A program made the position numbers and the translations under genes. The notes under the pieces are model-generated. The model made no database searches. It was not told the DNA's origin and saw only the letters and a program-made list of their open reading frames with translations. From Glutamicibacter sp. MNS18 (GTDB taxonomy: Bacteria; Actinomycetota; Actinomycetes; Actinomycetales; Micrococcaceae), in NCBI RefSeq assembly GCF_026107515.2, contig NZ_JAPCHW010000019.1:1-43504 (forward strand): 43,504 bases of DNA, read 5' to 3'. How positions within the stretch are numbered: position 1 is the stretch's first letter; each line of letters begins with the position of its first letter. Shown here piece by piece: positions 1-8,931 of the stretch.

Positions 1-366
1 AGAAGGTTGTGTGGTAACTTCCATTCTTCGCGAAGGCCTCGACTTTTTGCTGCATTGGTGACACGCCCGGGATCCGGGGTGTTGAGTTCAGCTGGTTACA
101 CCCTTATTTCTGAAGAGCCAGTAATCGTGTAGATAGCAAAAATAGCTGGATAGCTAAAATTTATAAACTACAAGCTGTCAGAAATAGATGTTACAAACCA
201 TCCAGTTCCCTCTGAAAGTTTCTAGGGTCACTTAAGGAGCGCTGTTTTTCCGATGACTCGCAACGTTGATTGTGAGGCAGGGGAATCCGCTAGTACTCAC
301 CACGAGCGGTAAATGCGTTGTTAAACCGAAACGGTAGTACCTATCTGAAATGACGGGAAGTTCACC
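1..366. other. AT-rich upstream region without a recognised gene
   Basis: This stretch before the surface-protein gene is much richer in A and T than most of the window, above all around 121-240. It contains three copies of ATAGC spaced 8-9 bases apart (133-137, 142-146, 150-154) and the AT-rich run AAAATTTATAAA near 156-167, which could belong to a promoter, but no convincing -35/-10 pair stands out. Frames 1 and 2 are open from the window edge to about 132 and 61, so the tail of an upstream gene cannot be excluded. A 19-codon frame starts at 253 behind AAGGAG, with a long 13-base gap; it is too short to call. Confidence 0.4.
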
Positions 367-3300
367 TTGAGAGATGAGAAACTAGCCGCGCTTGGTCGCC
401 GGCGGGGCGTGAGAGGGCTTGGTCTGAGCACTGCCGCTGCAGTGATCCTTGGACACTCCCTGCTCGCTGCACCTGCGGCTATGGCAGATTCGCACGGCAC
501 TGAGGCAGATTCTGCTGCGCACGGCCATGTCCTGTACGTCAATGGGCTTGCTTTGGATGTTGCAGGAGCCGGATATACGAACTCCGAATATCCTGGCAAC
601 CCGGGGCCTAACAATGACCCATTGAATGTTTCCCTTTTGGATGAACTGGTTGAGGTAGACCTTGGAACGGTGAGCCTGCCGTTGCTAACTCCGGAAGCTG
701 GAGGAAACGGACTACTTTACCTTGGGCAGCTAGGCGCTGCATCGAGCCGGAGCCAAGCGGACAACCAAAAGGCATCTGCTTCAGCCGGATTGATTAACGA
801 GGATGGATCCTTAAACGTTGGTTCCTCCGTTGGCGTTGGCTCCAACCCGGCGCAGTTAAATCTTAGCGAGCTCTTGGAACAAGTGCTCGGTAGCGAAATT
901 CGAAATACGGTGCTGAATGAAGCCTCCGTGAAGCTAGGAGCCCTCGGTGCAACGGCTACTCGTGGCGGCGAGACACCGGGTGACGAGTACATCGTGGCCG
1001 GACTTGAGATCGATGTCTCCAGTCCCCTAGTCGGCGGTTTAGTTACTTCCGTGAACTCCACACTGAGTGAAGTGTTGACTCCGATTTCGGATTTGATCGG
1101 TCCTGATGGCGGAGTTGAGCAGTTGGTAGCATCCGTAGTGTCCGGAATTGGAGCATTGCCACTTGTTAATGCGGAGCTGAATAACCTCTCGCTCGATATC
1201 GATCCATTGTTGGATGGAGTGGAAACAACTCTGCTGAGCGAACCGGTGCACAACGGGCAGACTCTCGAAGATGCTTCGGTGGTTGTGGATCTGGATCGTG
1301 GGACTATCCATGTGGATCTCGCCGAGATTCTGGCAGAAGCCAAAGGTGTTAACAACCTGAACGAATTCGGTCCTAATACCGAAGTATTGGATGCAGAGAC
1401 CATCACAGCGATCGTAGATGGTGTGTCAGACGCGCTCCTTGGTAGTGGCGACAACTATCCGGACTCACTAATTAGTAAGGTTGTGTCCCTTGTCGAATCG
1501 GGAGTTTACGACCTGGCGTTGAATATTGACATTGAAGCTGACATTTCCATACGGAATCCGATTCCTGCGCTACCCGACTTACATTTGGTCAAGGCGCCGG
1601 TTACAGTAGATTCAACCGTTGGCGGATTGCTTGGTCAGGAAGGTCATGCCGACCCGGTAATTGATACAAGCCGAATCACGGTGGCAACGATTCCAGTGGG
1701 GACAGTCCTCCAGCCGATTGTCAATCTCCTTACCGGCCTGGTATCAGATATCGGAGGAGTACTTCAACCAGCGGTCAGCGGAGTTCTTGATGAACTACCC
1801 ACAGCCTTGGGTGATTTGATCCAGCCGCTCGCCGCTGAACTACTTGACGGGGCACTTGAACCGCTATTAGAAGAAGTGATTCAGATCCGTATCAACGAGC
1901 AGCCTACCGCAGCTCCGTTAAATCAAGATGGGGATCTCGGCGCTGATAGCTTTACTGTTCGCGCACTCTCCTTTCAGGTACTTCCAAATCTTGTTGACGT
2001 AAACCTTCAGTTGGGTTCTGCTACAGCGAAATTCGAGTACGAAGCAGAACTGATAAAAATCACCGCTCCTAAATTGGATGAAGTGCTTGAAACAAGTTCT
2101 GTGACAGTTGAAGGATCTGCTGAACCGAACACAGTTTTGACGGTCACTATTTCTGCTGAGGATCAGGAAGACAAGACTGAAGAGGTCACAGTCAACGAGA
2201 ATGGTGTGTGGGCTGTCACCTTTGAAGACGTTGAACCGGGCACGTACGTAGTTTCAGCAACAGATATAGCCGATGAAACTAACACGGACTCCGTTTCATT
2301 TAGTGTCATTGATCCAGGAAACGGTACCGAAGACGGTACCGAGGTTGACGGAGCCGAAGACGGAACCGAAGACGGCACCGAAGTTGAAGGAACCGAAGAC
2401 GGCACCGAGGTTGAAGGAACCGAAGACGGCACCGAGGTTGACGGAACCGAAGACGGCACCGAGGTTGAAGGAACCGAAGACGGCACCGAGGTTGAAGGAA
2501 CCGAAGACGGCACCGAGGTTGACGGAACCGAAGACGGCACCGAAGTTGAAGGAACCGAAGACGGCACCGAAGACGGCACCGAGGTTGACGGCACCGAAGA
2601 CGGAACCGAAGACGGAACCGAAGTTGACGGAACCGAAGACGGCACCGAGGTTGAAGGAACCGAAGACGGCACCGAAGTTGAAGGAACCGAAGACGGCACC
2701 GAGGTTGACGGAACCGAAGACGGCACCGAAGTTGAAGGAACCGAAGACGGCACCGAAGACAGCACCGAAGACGGCACCGAGGTTGACGGCACCGAAGACG
2801 GCACCGAGGTTGACGGAACCGAAGACGGCACCGAAGACGGCACCGAGGTTGACGGAGCCGAAGACGGCACCGAGGTTGACGGAGCCGAAGACGGCACCGA
2901 GGTTGACGGAGCCGAAGACGGCACCGAAGACGGCACCGAGGTTGACGGAACCGAAGACGGCACCGAAGACGGCACCGAGGTTGACGGAACCGAAGACGGC
3001 ACCGAGGTTGACGGAGCCGAAGACGGTACCGAGGTTGACGGAGCCGAAGACGGTACCGAGGTTGACGGAGCCGAAGACGGTACCGAGGTTGACGGAGCCG
3101 AAGACGGTACCGAGGTTGACGGAGCCGAAGACGGCACCGAGGTTGACGGAGCCGAAGACGGCACCGAGGTTGACGGAGCCGAAGACGGCACCGAAGACGG
3201 AACCGAAGACGGCACCGAGGTTGACGGAGCCGAAGACGGCACCGAGGTTGACGGAGCCGAAGACGGCACCGAGGTTGACGGAGCCGAAGACGGCACCGAG

Positions 3301-3774
3301 GTTGACGGAGCCGAAGACGGCACCGAGGTTGACGGAACCGAAGACGGCACCGAAGACGGCACCGAGGTTGACGGAACCGAAGACGGCACCGAAGTTGACG
3401 GAACCGAAGACGGCACCGAAGTTGAAGGAACCGAAGACAGCACCGAAGACGGCACCGAAGTTGACGGAACCGAAGTTGACGGAACCGAAGACGGCACCGA
3501 AGTTGACGGTACCGAGGTTGACGGTACCGAGGTTGACGGAGCCGAAGACGGTACCGAGGTTGACGGAGCCGAAGACGGAACCGAAGACGGCACCGAAGAC
3601 GGTACCGAGGTTGAGGGCACCGAAGACGGCACCGAGGTTGACGGAACCAAGACCGATGGTAAGGATGGCCTGGTCAACACTGGTACATCCGGAACTTTGA
3701 TGCTCGGTGGGCTGGCAGTGCTTCTTGCACTGGCAGGTGCCGGAATCATGTTCGGACGACGCAAGAAGGCCTAG
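367..3774 (+). CDS. Cell-wall-anchored repeat surface protein, choice-of-anchor G type
   Basis: Predicted secreted, wall-attached protein of 1,135 residues with no recognised enzyme domain. Residues 1-40 form a signal peptide ending APAAMA. Residues about 45-560 resemble the actinobacterial choice-of-anchor G family (recognised from memory, moderate certainty). Residues about 563-645 look like a bacterial Ig-like beta domain. Residues 653-1096 are almost pure Thr-Glu-Asp-Gly repeats of the type [10 protein letters not shown] and are extremely acidic. The tail is an LPXTG-like motif LVNTG at 1102-1106, a hydrophobic helix and RRKKA, which is the standard layout for sortase attachment. The start is TTG at 367: the frame is closed by TGA at 346-348 and GGGAAG lies 6 bases upstream. 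Gene and flanks are less GC-rich than the rest. It probably acts as a surface stalk or adhesin; the ligand is unknown. Confidence 0.8.
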   Translation: MRDEKLAALGRRRGVRGLGLSTAAAVILGHSLLAAPAAMADSHGTEADSAAHGHVLYVNGLALDVAGAGYTNSEYPGNPGPNNDPLNVSLLDELVEVDLGTVSLPLLTPEAGGNGLLYLGQLGAASSRSQADNQKASASAGLINEDGSLNVGSSVGVGSNPAQLNLSELLEQVLGSEIRNTVLNEASVKLGALGATATRGGETPGDEYIVAGLEIDVSSPLVGGLVTSVNSTLSEVLTPISDLIGPDGGVEQLVASVVSGIGALPLVNAELNNLSLDIDPLLDGVETTLLSEPVHNGQTLEDASVVVDLDRGTIHVDLAEILAEAKGVNNLNEFGPNTEVLDAETITAIVDGVSDALLGSGDNYPDSLISKVVSLVESGVYDLALNIDIEADISIRNPIPALPDLHLVKAPVTVDSTVGGLLGQEGHADPVIDTSRITVATIPVGTVLQPIVNLLTGLVSDIGGVLQPAVSGVLDELPTALGDLIQPLAAELLDGALEPLLEEVIQIRINEQPTAAPLNQDGDLGADSFTVRALSFQVLPNLVDVNLQLGSATAKFEYEAELIKITAPKLDEVLETSSVTVEGSAEPNTVLTVTISAEDQEDKTEEVTVNENGVWAVTFEDVEPGTYVVSATDIADETNTDSVSFSVIDPGNGTEDGTEVDGAEDGTEDGTEVEGTEDGTEVEGTEDGTEVDGTEDGTEVEGTEDGTEVEGTEDGTEVDGTEDGTEVEGTEDGTEDGTEVDGTEDGTEDGTEVDGTEDGTEVEGTEDGTEVEGTEDGTEVDGTEDGTEVEGTEDGTEDSTEDGTEVDGTEDGTEVDGTEDGTEDGTEVDGAEDGTEVDGAEDGTEVDGAEDGTEDGTEVDGTEDGTEDGTEVDGTEDGTEVDGAEDGTEVDGAEDGTEVDGAEDGTEVDGAEDGTEVDGAEDGTEVDGAEDGTEVDGAEDGTEDGTEDGTEVDGAEDGTEVDGAEDGTEVDGAEDGTEVDGAEDGTEVDGTEDGTEDGTEVDGTEDGTEVDGTEDGTEVEGTEDSTEDGTEVDGTEVDGTEDGTEVDGTEVDGTEVDGAEDGTEVDGAEDGTEDGTEDGTEVEGTEDGTEVDGTKTDGKDGLVNTGTSGTLMLGGLAVLLALAGAGIMFGRRKKA
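2323..3650 (+). repeat. Intragenic tandem repeat coding for acidic Thr-Glu-Asp-Gly array
   Basis: About 1.3 kb of near-identical 9-base modules built mainly from ACCGAAGACGG and ACCGAGGTTGACGG, joined in 18- and 27-base units. Variation is mostly at three places: GAA/GAG in one Glu codon, GAC/GAA (Asp/Glu) before the Gly, and ACC/GCC (Thr/Ala). Thr dominates in the first third, while Ala (GAEDG) dominates in several runs between about 2850 and 3330. This suggests local block duplication. All changes keep the reading frame. Such arrays commonly change length between strains, and long-read data would be needed to trust the copy number. Confidence 0.95.
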
Positions 3775-3797
3775 CGCTCTGAGTCTTGCGAATTAGG

Positions 3798-3832
3798 TGA
3801 GCCGGGTTGCCCTATGAAGGCAATCCGGCTCA
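3798..3832 (+). terminator. Rho-independent terminator after surface-protein gene
   Basis: A 14-bp stem (3798-3811 with 3819-3832, one G-T pair) has a 7-base loop and is followed by TCGTCCTTTATTT. It lies 24 bases after the surface-protein stop and separates that gene from the DUF5819-HTTM pair. Confidence 0.8.
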
Positions 3833-3956
3833 TCGTCCTTTATTTCCCAATACAACGGTGAACTGGCAAAACTAAAAACTGAGACCCCGTACGGCTACCC
3901 TTGGGAGTACCACGGAAGAGCTTTGGTTAGTTCAAATCTAGGATCGAAGACGAGGC

Positions 3957-4769
3957 ATGAACGAAGAGAACCAGACTGCAGGACCAGTAGAACGGCGTAG
4001 TCTTAAGAAAAGACGTCCTGTGTGGTTACGCGTCATAGCGCTCGTTTGTACCTTGCTCACTGCCTGGCACATTTTTGCAACATTCTTGTGGGTGGCCCCC
4101 AACAGTGCCTTGCGGGAAGCTGTTCCAGGAAACGTGCTAAAGACTTACATGTCGACAACCTTCAACCAGAATTGGTCAGTTTTTGCGCCAAAACCTATCG
4201 ATTCGGATAGCTCGTTTTGGGTTCGAGCAGTAGTAGAAGGACCTGATGGTGCGGCCCGTACCGAATGGGTCGAGACCGTTCGCCGCGAGATGGACCTTAT
4301 CCACCATAATCCGTTTCCAGCAAGGGCGGCGGTGGCCAGTCATCAGCTGGCCTCCAAGTATCGCAGTGCCTTTAACGGTTTGAGCAAGAAACAGAAGGAC
4401 ATGGTGGGACATCACTACTACAAGGGCGTGGACTGGACGGAGCGACTGGGCGAGGCATTTAACGATGCAGCTTCCGAATTAGGTGGTTCCAAGAGCAGGA
4501 CCGCAACCTTCCTCGCCATGGAGGAACGCGCAGGAGCATATGCCACTCAGGTAGCTCGTGCTATGTGGGGCGAAAATGTACGGTCGATTCAGTACCGGGT
4601 GGGGCGCCAAGGAATGATTCCCTTCAATCGGCGTAATGATCCGGATGCTGAACGACCCGAGCCGACCTATATCAGTACCGGTTGGCGTGGCACAACATTG
4701 ATGCCAGGGCAGAACGAGGAGAAGTTTTCAGAAATATTTCTGTCGTTCGAAGAGGTAGAAAAACGATGA
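3957..4769 (+). CDS. DUF5819 family membrane-anchored protein
   Basis: 270-residue protein recognised as DUF5819-like. A basic N-terminus is followed by one membrane helix (about 23-46); the remainder is predicted to lie outside the membrane. Right after the helix comes QNWSVFAPKP (71-80), a motif that recalls the aromatic-rich segment following the helix in SdpA proteins. Its TGA overlaps the ATG of the next gene (ATGA, 4766-4769), so the two are almost certainly translated together. The HTTM partner suggests a two-protein membrane unit comparable in layout to SdpA-SdpB of Bacillus, which matures a secreted toxin peptide; that link is inference and no toxin precursor is visible. Start ATG at 3957 has GAGG just upstream (3951-3954). 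Confidence 0.75.
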   Translation: MNEENQTAGPVERRSLKKRRPVWLRVIALVCTLLTAWHIFATFLWVAPNSALREAVPGNVLKTYMSTTFNQNWSVFAPKPIDSDSSFWVRAVVEGPDGAARTEWVETVRREMDLIHHNPFPARAAVASHQLASKYRSAFNGLSKKQKDMVGHHYYKGVDWTERLGEAFNDAASELGGSKSRTATFLAMEERAGAYATQVARAMWGENVRSIQYRVGRQGMIPFNRRNDPDAERPEPTYISTGWRGTTLMPGQNEEKFSEIFLSFEEVEKR

Positions 4770-5899
4770 AGTCTTCCTTGCTCCAAGTTTTCGCGTCCCT
4801 GAAGCTCATCTTGATTGCTTTCTGGAAGGAAACCCCGGTCTACGTCATTGGCGCCTTGCGTTCAGCTGTCTCAACCATCGAAGTCTGGCTCTATGACACG
4901 AAACATGCATCTTATGGAATTGCCGTAACACGCATCATCTTCGCTTGTGCAGCGTTGGGGATATTGCTCACGAACTTTTCAACCCGGCACTACACCTATG
5001 GCAGTGCTGCGGCATGGTCAGGCCACCTCGAAACGCAATACGGTATTTACAACGACATCGCAATTTTCCAGATCTTCCAGAATCTTGCCGTTAACGACGT
5101 ATTAGTGACCGTGTATTTTCTAGTCACAATGCTCCTGGCTGTCGGACTCCTGGTCGGCTATCGCGGCCGAATCGTACTTCCAGTTTTCCTGTTATTTTGG
5201 ATCAACCTCATAGAGGCTCCGTATTTTGGGGGGGACCAGGGCGATAGTGCCCTTCGGATTTCGCTGATCCTGATGCTGTTTACCGATCATTCGGGTCGAC
5301 TGTCATTCGATGCCAAGCGCCGTGCCAAAGTAACGGAGAAACCTCAACCAATAGTTGTCAAACTCTATTTCGGAAATCGGGTTTTGCCGGCACAACTGAC
5401 GAACCTGCTACACAATCTTGCGATCGTGGCGTTGGCATGCCAGATCAGCATTATCTATGTCTCGGGAGCTCTGTTCAAAGCTGGAGGTGCCCCTTGGAAA
5501 GACGGCAGCGCAATCTACGGGCCACTGAGCATGATGCGGTACAGTCCATGGCCGGAAATCAACGATTTGATTACCGTCTCGGCAGTTGTTGTGGCCATAG
5601 GCAGCATCGGTTCGGTGGTGCTGCAGGTCATCTTCCCAGGAGCGTTGCTCTTCCGTTGGACACGGATCCCGATCTTGTTCGCCATGGTTTCGTTCCATCT
5701 GGGTATTGCTGTACTGATGGGATTACCGTGGTTCTCGCTGTCCATGATTGCCATCGATGCCATCTTTGTTCGAGATGTCACCTGGTTGCGCCTTATTGGC
5801 TGGTTCAAGCGTGCAGCCAGCGGACGTCCTGCCGCGGGAGAAACGGCAACCAAACATGTTGAGGAATCTATAGATGAGCGGGAAAAGGCCTTAGTGTAG
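4766..5899 (+). CDS. HTTM-domain multi-pass membrane protein
   Basis: 377-residue membrane protein of the HTTM family, the membrane domain shared by vitamin K-dependent gamma-carboxylase and SdpB. Hydrophobic segments lie near residues 51-70, 112-131, 136-150, 163-173, 230-262, 285-315 and 325-350. The start is ATG at 4766, which overlaps the preceding stop and has AGAGG upstream; the frame stays open to 4682 inside the previous gene but that extension is not needed. The C-terminal 40 residues are polar and charged. In the family some members carboxylate glutamate and others (SdpB) help process a secreted peptide; nothing here shows which applies. Moderate GC like its partner. A perfect hairpin follows the stop. 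Confidence 0.8.
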   Translation: MKSSLLQVFASLKLILIAFWKETPVYVIGALRSAVSTIEVWLYDTKHASYGIAVTRIIFACAALGILLTNFSTRHYTYGSAAAWSGHLETQYGIYNDIAIFQIFQNLAVNDVLVTVYFLVTMLLAVGLLVGYRGRIVLPVFLLFWINLIEAPYFGGDQGDSALRISLILMLFTDHSGRLSFDAKRRAKVTEKPQPIVVKLYFGNRVLPAQLTNLLHNLAIVALACQISIIYVSGALFKAGGAPWKDGSAIYGPLSMMRYSPWPEINDLITVSAVVVAIGSIGSVVLQVIFPGALLFRWTRIPILFAMVSFHLGIAVLMGLPWFSLSMIAIDAIFVRDVTWLRLIGWFKRAASGRPAAGETATKHVEESIDEREKALV

Positions 5900-5913
5900 A
5901 GGCAGATATAGAC

Positions 5914-5956
5914 AAGGGCGGATCCCCATCTATCATATAGATGGGGATCCGCCCTT
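5914..5956. terminator. Bidirectional terminator, perfect 20-bp stem
   Basis: Arms 5914-5933 and 5937-5956 are exact reverse complements with only CAT between them. A's at the left end and T's at the right end make it usable in both directions. It sits between the convergent HTTM and aldehyde dehydrogenase genes and marks the end of the lower-GC section. Confidence 0.9.
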
Positions 5957-5965
5957 TGCCTGGGG

Positions 5966-7348
5966 TTACTCGCTGATGTAGTAAAGCCGCTTGTTCACGA
6001 ACTCGTCCATGCCCAGCGGGCCGAGTTCACGGCCGAAGCCGGAACGCTTCACGCCGCCGAAAGGCATTTCGGCGCTTTCGGCACTGGCGGCGTTCACGCT
6101 CGCCATGCCCGACTGCAGCCCCATGGCGACCTTCTCGGCACGCTGCACGTCCTCGGAGTGCACCGAACCGCCGAGGCCGTAGACGGTGTCATTGGCCAAT
6201 GCCAGGGCCTCGTCGTCATCAGAGACCTTGTAGACCACTGCCACCGGGCCGAAGAGTTCCTCGTAGTAGGCGCGCATCTCCTTGGTGACACCGGTGAGTA
6301 CGGCCGGGGAGTAGTAGGCCGCAGGGCCTTCATGCAGTACGCCGCCGGCATGCAGGGTTGCACCCTTGGCCACGGCATCCTGGACCTGTGCGTGCAGGTC
6401 TTCCGCGGCCTTGCGCGAAGACATCGGTGCGAATGTTCCGGCTTCTTCTTTCAGCGGGTCGCCCGGTTGCAGGCCCTCGGCACGTTTGGTCAGCTCGGCG
6501 ACGAACTCGTCGTAGATATCTTCCATGACGATCATGCGCTTGTTCGAGTTGCAGGCCTGGCCGGTGTTGTCGATGCGGAAACCCCACGCGGTTTCGGCGA
6601 TCCCGGCGATATCCTGCGAGTCGAGGACAACGAAGGGATCGGAGCCTCCCAACTCCAGGACGGCCTTCTTCAAATTGCGTCCGGCCTGTTCACCGATGAT
6701 CGCGCCGGCGCGTTCCGAACCGGTCAGTGAGACCCCCTGGATGCGCGGATCCTCGATAATGGTGGAGATCTGATCATGGGTGGCGAACAAATTGTTGTAT
6801 ACGCCGGTCGGGACTCCGGCCTGGTCGAAGATTTCCTGGATCGCCAGGGCCGAACGCGGGCAGGATTCGGCATGTTTCAGGATGATCGTGTTGCCCAGCA
6901 TGAGGTTGGGGGCCGCGAAGCGCGCGACCTGGTAGAGCGGGAAATTCCACGGCATGATCCCCAGCAATGGGCCTATCGGACGCTTCTGCACTACGGCCTT
7001 GCCACCGGAGAGCGACTTGATTTCCTGGTCGGCCGCCAGTGTCGGGCCCTCGGTGGCGAAGTACTCGAAGATGTCCTTGCAGAACTCTGCCTCGCCCACG
7101 GCCTCGGAGAGGGGCTTGCCCATTTCCGTGGTCATGATCCGGCCCAGTTCATCGGCGCGTTCGGCGAAAATCTCGGCGATCCGGTTGACGATCACGGCAC
7201 GATCGGCAATATCCGTTTGGCTCCAGGTCTCGTAGGACGTTTGGGCCGCGTCCAGTGCCTGCTGAACCTCGTCATCGGTGGCAACCGGGAATTCCTCGAC
7301 GATCTGGCCGGTGGCAGGGTTTAGAACCTTGTAGGTTTGGGCACTCAT
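5966..7348 (-). CDS. gabD: NAD(P)-dependent succinate-semialdehyde-type dehydrogenase
   Basis: 460-residue aldehyde dehydrogenase that oxidises an aldehyde to an acid, most likely succinate semialdehyde to succinate at the end of the GABA route. Visible landmarks are the nucleotide-site stretch GIMPWNFPLYQ (130-140), SLTGSE (207-212), general base Glu232 in LELGG and catalytic Cys266 in NTGQACNSNK. Length matches the short GabD/Sad class. The start is ATG at 7348 (MSAQTYK) because AGGAG lies 7 bases before it; an upstream in-frame ATG at 7372 has no ribosome site. No GABA transaminase is next to it, so the natural aldehyde is not proved; other aliphatic semialdehydes are possible. Confidence 0.85.
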   Translation of the reverse strand: MSAQTYKVLNPATGQIVEEFPVATDDEVQQALDAAQTSYETWSQTDIADRAVIVNRIAEIFAERADELGRIMTTEMGKPLSEAVGEAEFCKDIFEYFATEGPTLAADQEIKSLSGGKAVVQKRPIGPLLGIMPWNFPLYQVARFAAPNLMLGNTIILKHAESCPRSALAIQEIFDQAGVPTGVYNNLFATHDQISTIIEDPRIQGVSLTGSERAGAIIGEQAGRNLKKAVLELGGSDPFVVLDSQDIAGIAETAWGFRIDNTGQACNSNKRMIVMEDIYDEFVAELTKRAEGLQPGDPLKEEAGTFAPMSSRKAAEDLHAQVQDAVAKGATLHAGGVLHEGPAAYYSPAVLTGVTKEMRAYYEELFGPVAVVYKVSDDDEALALANDTVYGLGGSVHSEDVQRAEKVAMGLQSGMASVNAASAESAEMPFGGVKRSGFGRELGPLGMDEFVNKRLYYISE

Positions 7349-7546
7349 TATCGCTCCTGTTGACGTGTGCAAAGACGTGTTTGATGCTCCCCATGACTCG
7401 TCACCCAGTCGATGTTACCGACCATCTGTGAAGCAAGTCACGATACGCTTCTCTGAGCATATCGTCAGTGAACGAATATAGCCACTGCGTATTCGATAGA
7501 AATCGATGCAATATGCTTCGGAAATCGTTTTATGATCGAGGATGGG

Positions 7547-7581
7547 CAGGGGCTGGTAGGGCAAAGCCGCACCAGCCCCTG
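7547..7581 (-). terminator. Hairpin after aldo/keto reductase gene
   Basis: An 11-bp perfect GC-rich stem (7547-7557 with 7571-7581) and a 13-base loop lie 17 bases past the reductase stop. There is no clear T-run, so this is a probable rather than a certain terminator. Confidence 0.55.
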
Positions 7582-7598
7582 ATCGACGAGCGGCGTGT

Positions 7599-8660
7599 TC
7601 AGCTGATTGCCGAGGATTTCCACCAGTCGATTCCGGCATCCCCCTGGGTGATCGTGGCGATCTGTTCCAATTCCTCGGAGGTGAAATCGGTGTTGCGCAA
7701 TGCCCCGAGGTTCTCATCGAGCTGCGCAGTGGACGAGGCGCCGATCAGGACCGAGGTTGCTGCCCCGTCACGTAGCAGCCAGGCGATCGCCAGCTGGGCC
7801 AGTGACTGGCCGCGCGTGTTCGCCAGGTCGTTGAGCTTCCGGATCTTGTCCAGGTTCTCGGTGCTGAGCTGGTCCTGCAGTGAGCGGCGTCCGCCTGAGC
7901 GTTCAACCTCGGTGGTGTCCAGGTACTTGTCGGTCAACAGCCCCTGGGCAAGCGGGGTAAACGCAATGGAGCCCATCTGTTCCTGTTCCAGGGTTTGCAA
8001 CAGGCCATGCTCAACCCAGGGGTTGAGCATGTTGTACGACGGCTGGTGGATCACCAGCGGGGTTCCCAGGTCCTTGGCAATGGTCGAGGCCTGAGCGGTG
8101 CGTTCCGCTGAATAGGAGGAGATTCCCACATAGAGCGCCTTGCCCTGGCGGACCAGGGTATCGAGGGCACCGATGGTTTCCTCCAGCGGGGTTTTGGGGT
8201 CAAAGCGGTGTGAATAGAAGATATCCACGTAGTCCAGGCCCATGCGCTGCAATGAGGCGTCGGCGGAGGCCATCAGGTATTTGCGGGAGCCCAGGGTGCC
8301 GAACGGGCCGGACCACATGTCCCAGCCTGCCTTGGACGAAATGACCAGCTCGTCGCGGTAGGGGCGGAAATCGCCGCGCAGCATGCGCCCGAAGTTCTCC
8401 TCGGCGGAGCCGGCGGGAGGGCCGTAGTTGTTGGCCAGATCGAAGTGGTTGATTCCCCGGTCGAATGCGTGGCGCAGGATTTCACGCTGGCTATCGAATG
8501 TGCGGTTGTCCCCGAAGTTCCACCACAGTCCCAATGAAATCGGCGGAAGGAGCAACCCGGAGGCCCCAACACGACGATAGCCGAACTGTTCGTAGCGATC
8601 CTCCGCGGCGGCCCACGGTCGATGTGTGTCTGCGGTAGGGCTGAAGCGTTCGTACTCCAC
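7599..8660 (-). CDS. Aldo/keto reductase, L-glyceraldehyde-3-phosphate reductase (YghZ) type
   Basis: 353-residue NADPH-dependent reductase of the AKR14/YghZ group, which reduces L-glyceraldehyde 3-phosphate and other small aldehydes. The catalytic tetrad is complete: Asp74 (HFDLANNYG), Tyr79, Lys110 (ISSKAGW) and His151 (FYSHRFD). The cofactor end shows VLIGASS near the C-terminus. GTG at 8660 is chosen as start because GAGAAAGG ends 6 bases before it; the open frame extends to an ATG at 8699 without such a site. Upstream lies hairpin 8783-8835 and leader element 8840-8900, an arrangement repeated before the 40-residue protein gene, so shared control is possible. Confidence 0.85.
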   Translation of the reverse strand: MEYERFSPTADTHRPWAAAEDRYEQFGYRRVGASGLLLPPISLGLWWNFGDNRTFDSQREILRHAFDRGINHFDLANNYGPPAGSAEENFGRMLRGDFRPYRDELVISSKAGWDMWSGPFGTLGSRKYLMASADASLQRMGLDYVDIFYSHRFDPKTPLEETIGALDTLVRQGKALYVGISSYSAERTAQASTIAKDLGTPLVIHQPSYNMLNPWVEHGLLQTLEQEQMGSIAFTPLAQGLLTDKYLDTTEVERSGGRRSLQDQLSTENLDKIRKLNDLANTRGQSLAQLAIAWLLRDGAATSVLIGASSTAQLDENLGALRNTDFTSEELEQIATITQGDAGIDWWKSSAIS

Positions 8661-8782
8661 TATGCACCTTTCTCTAATCGATGGCGGTTGCCATGGCACA
8701 GCTCCAAGCCTAGGTCACCGGGTATCGATTCAGGATCTTTGATGCCGGGTTTGGGAACGTGACGTCATGAAGCAGTGGACAC

Positions 8783-8835
8783 GAAAAACCGACCCGGGCG
8801 GTCAAGGAGGTAACGCCGCGCCGGATCGGTTTTTC
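8783..8835. terminator. Hairpin with T-run in both directions (leader hairpin A)
   Basis: Arms 8783-8797 and 8821-8835 pair over 15 positions with one G-T pair; each ends in A5 or T5, so either strand could terminate here. On the minus strand it lies 4 bases after the conserved leader block at 8840-8853 and 122 bases before the reductase start, so it may work as an attenuator for that gene. Confidence 0.65.
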
Positions 8836-8839
8836 TTGG

Positions 8840-8900
8840 ATCACTCGCACCTTGAGAAGGTATAAACCACTCTAGGAACGGATCCTTGAAATTAGCTGTG
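8840..8900 (-). promoter_or_regulatory. Conserved leader element, copy A
   Basis: Three blocks shared with copy B at identical spacing (plus-strand reading): ATCACTCGCACCTT at 8840-8853, CTAGGAAC at 8872-8879 and GCTGTG at 8895-8900. Gaps of 18 and 15 bases between blocks are the same in both copies though the gap sequences differ. Read on the minus strand, it precedes hairpin 8783-8835 and then the aldo/keto reductase gene. Function unknown; a promoter with a short transcribed leader is the simplest reading. Confidence 0.5.
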
Positions 8901-8931
8901 TGTCCCGTGAATGGCAGCAAGGAAACGAATG

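Noticed and set aside
2323-3650. CRISPR-like look of regular repeats
   Set aside because: No unique spacers; the units abut and keep a reading frame.
2273-3700. Second plus-strand frame (475 codons), Lys/Pro/Thr-rich, in the repeat region
   Set aside because: Same cause: the repeats lack stops in this frame. No ribosome site or N-terminal domain.
2163-3764. Long minus-strand open frame (533 codons) across the repeat region, Ser/Pro/Val-rich
   Set aside because: The 9-base modules contain no stop in this frame, so openness is automatic. No start signal, and the plus-strand gene has signal peptide, domain and anchor.
4682-4765. 28-codon N-terminal extension of the HTTM gene
   Set aside because: It lies inside DUF5819; the overlap ATGA start at 4766 with AGAGG is far more likely.
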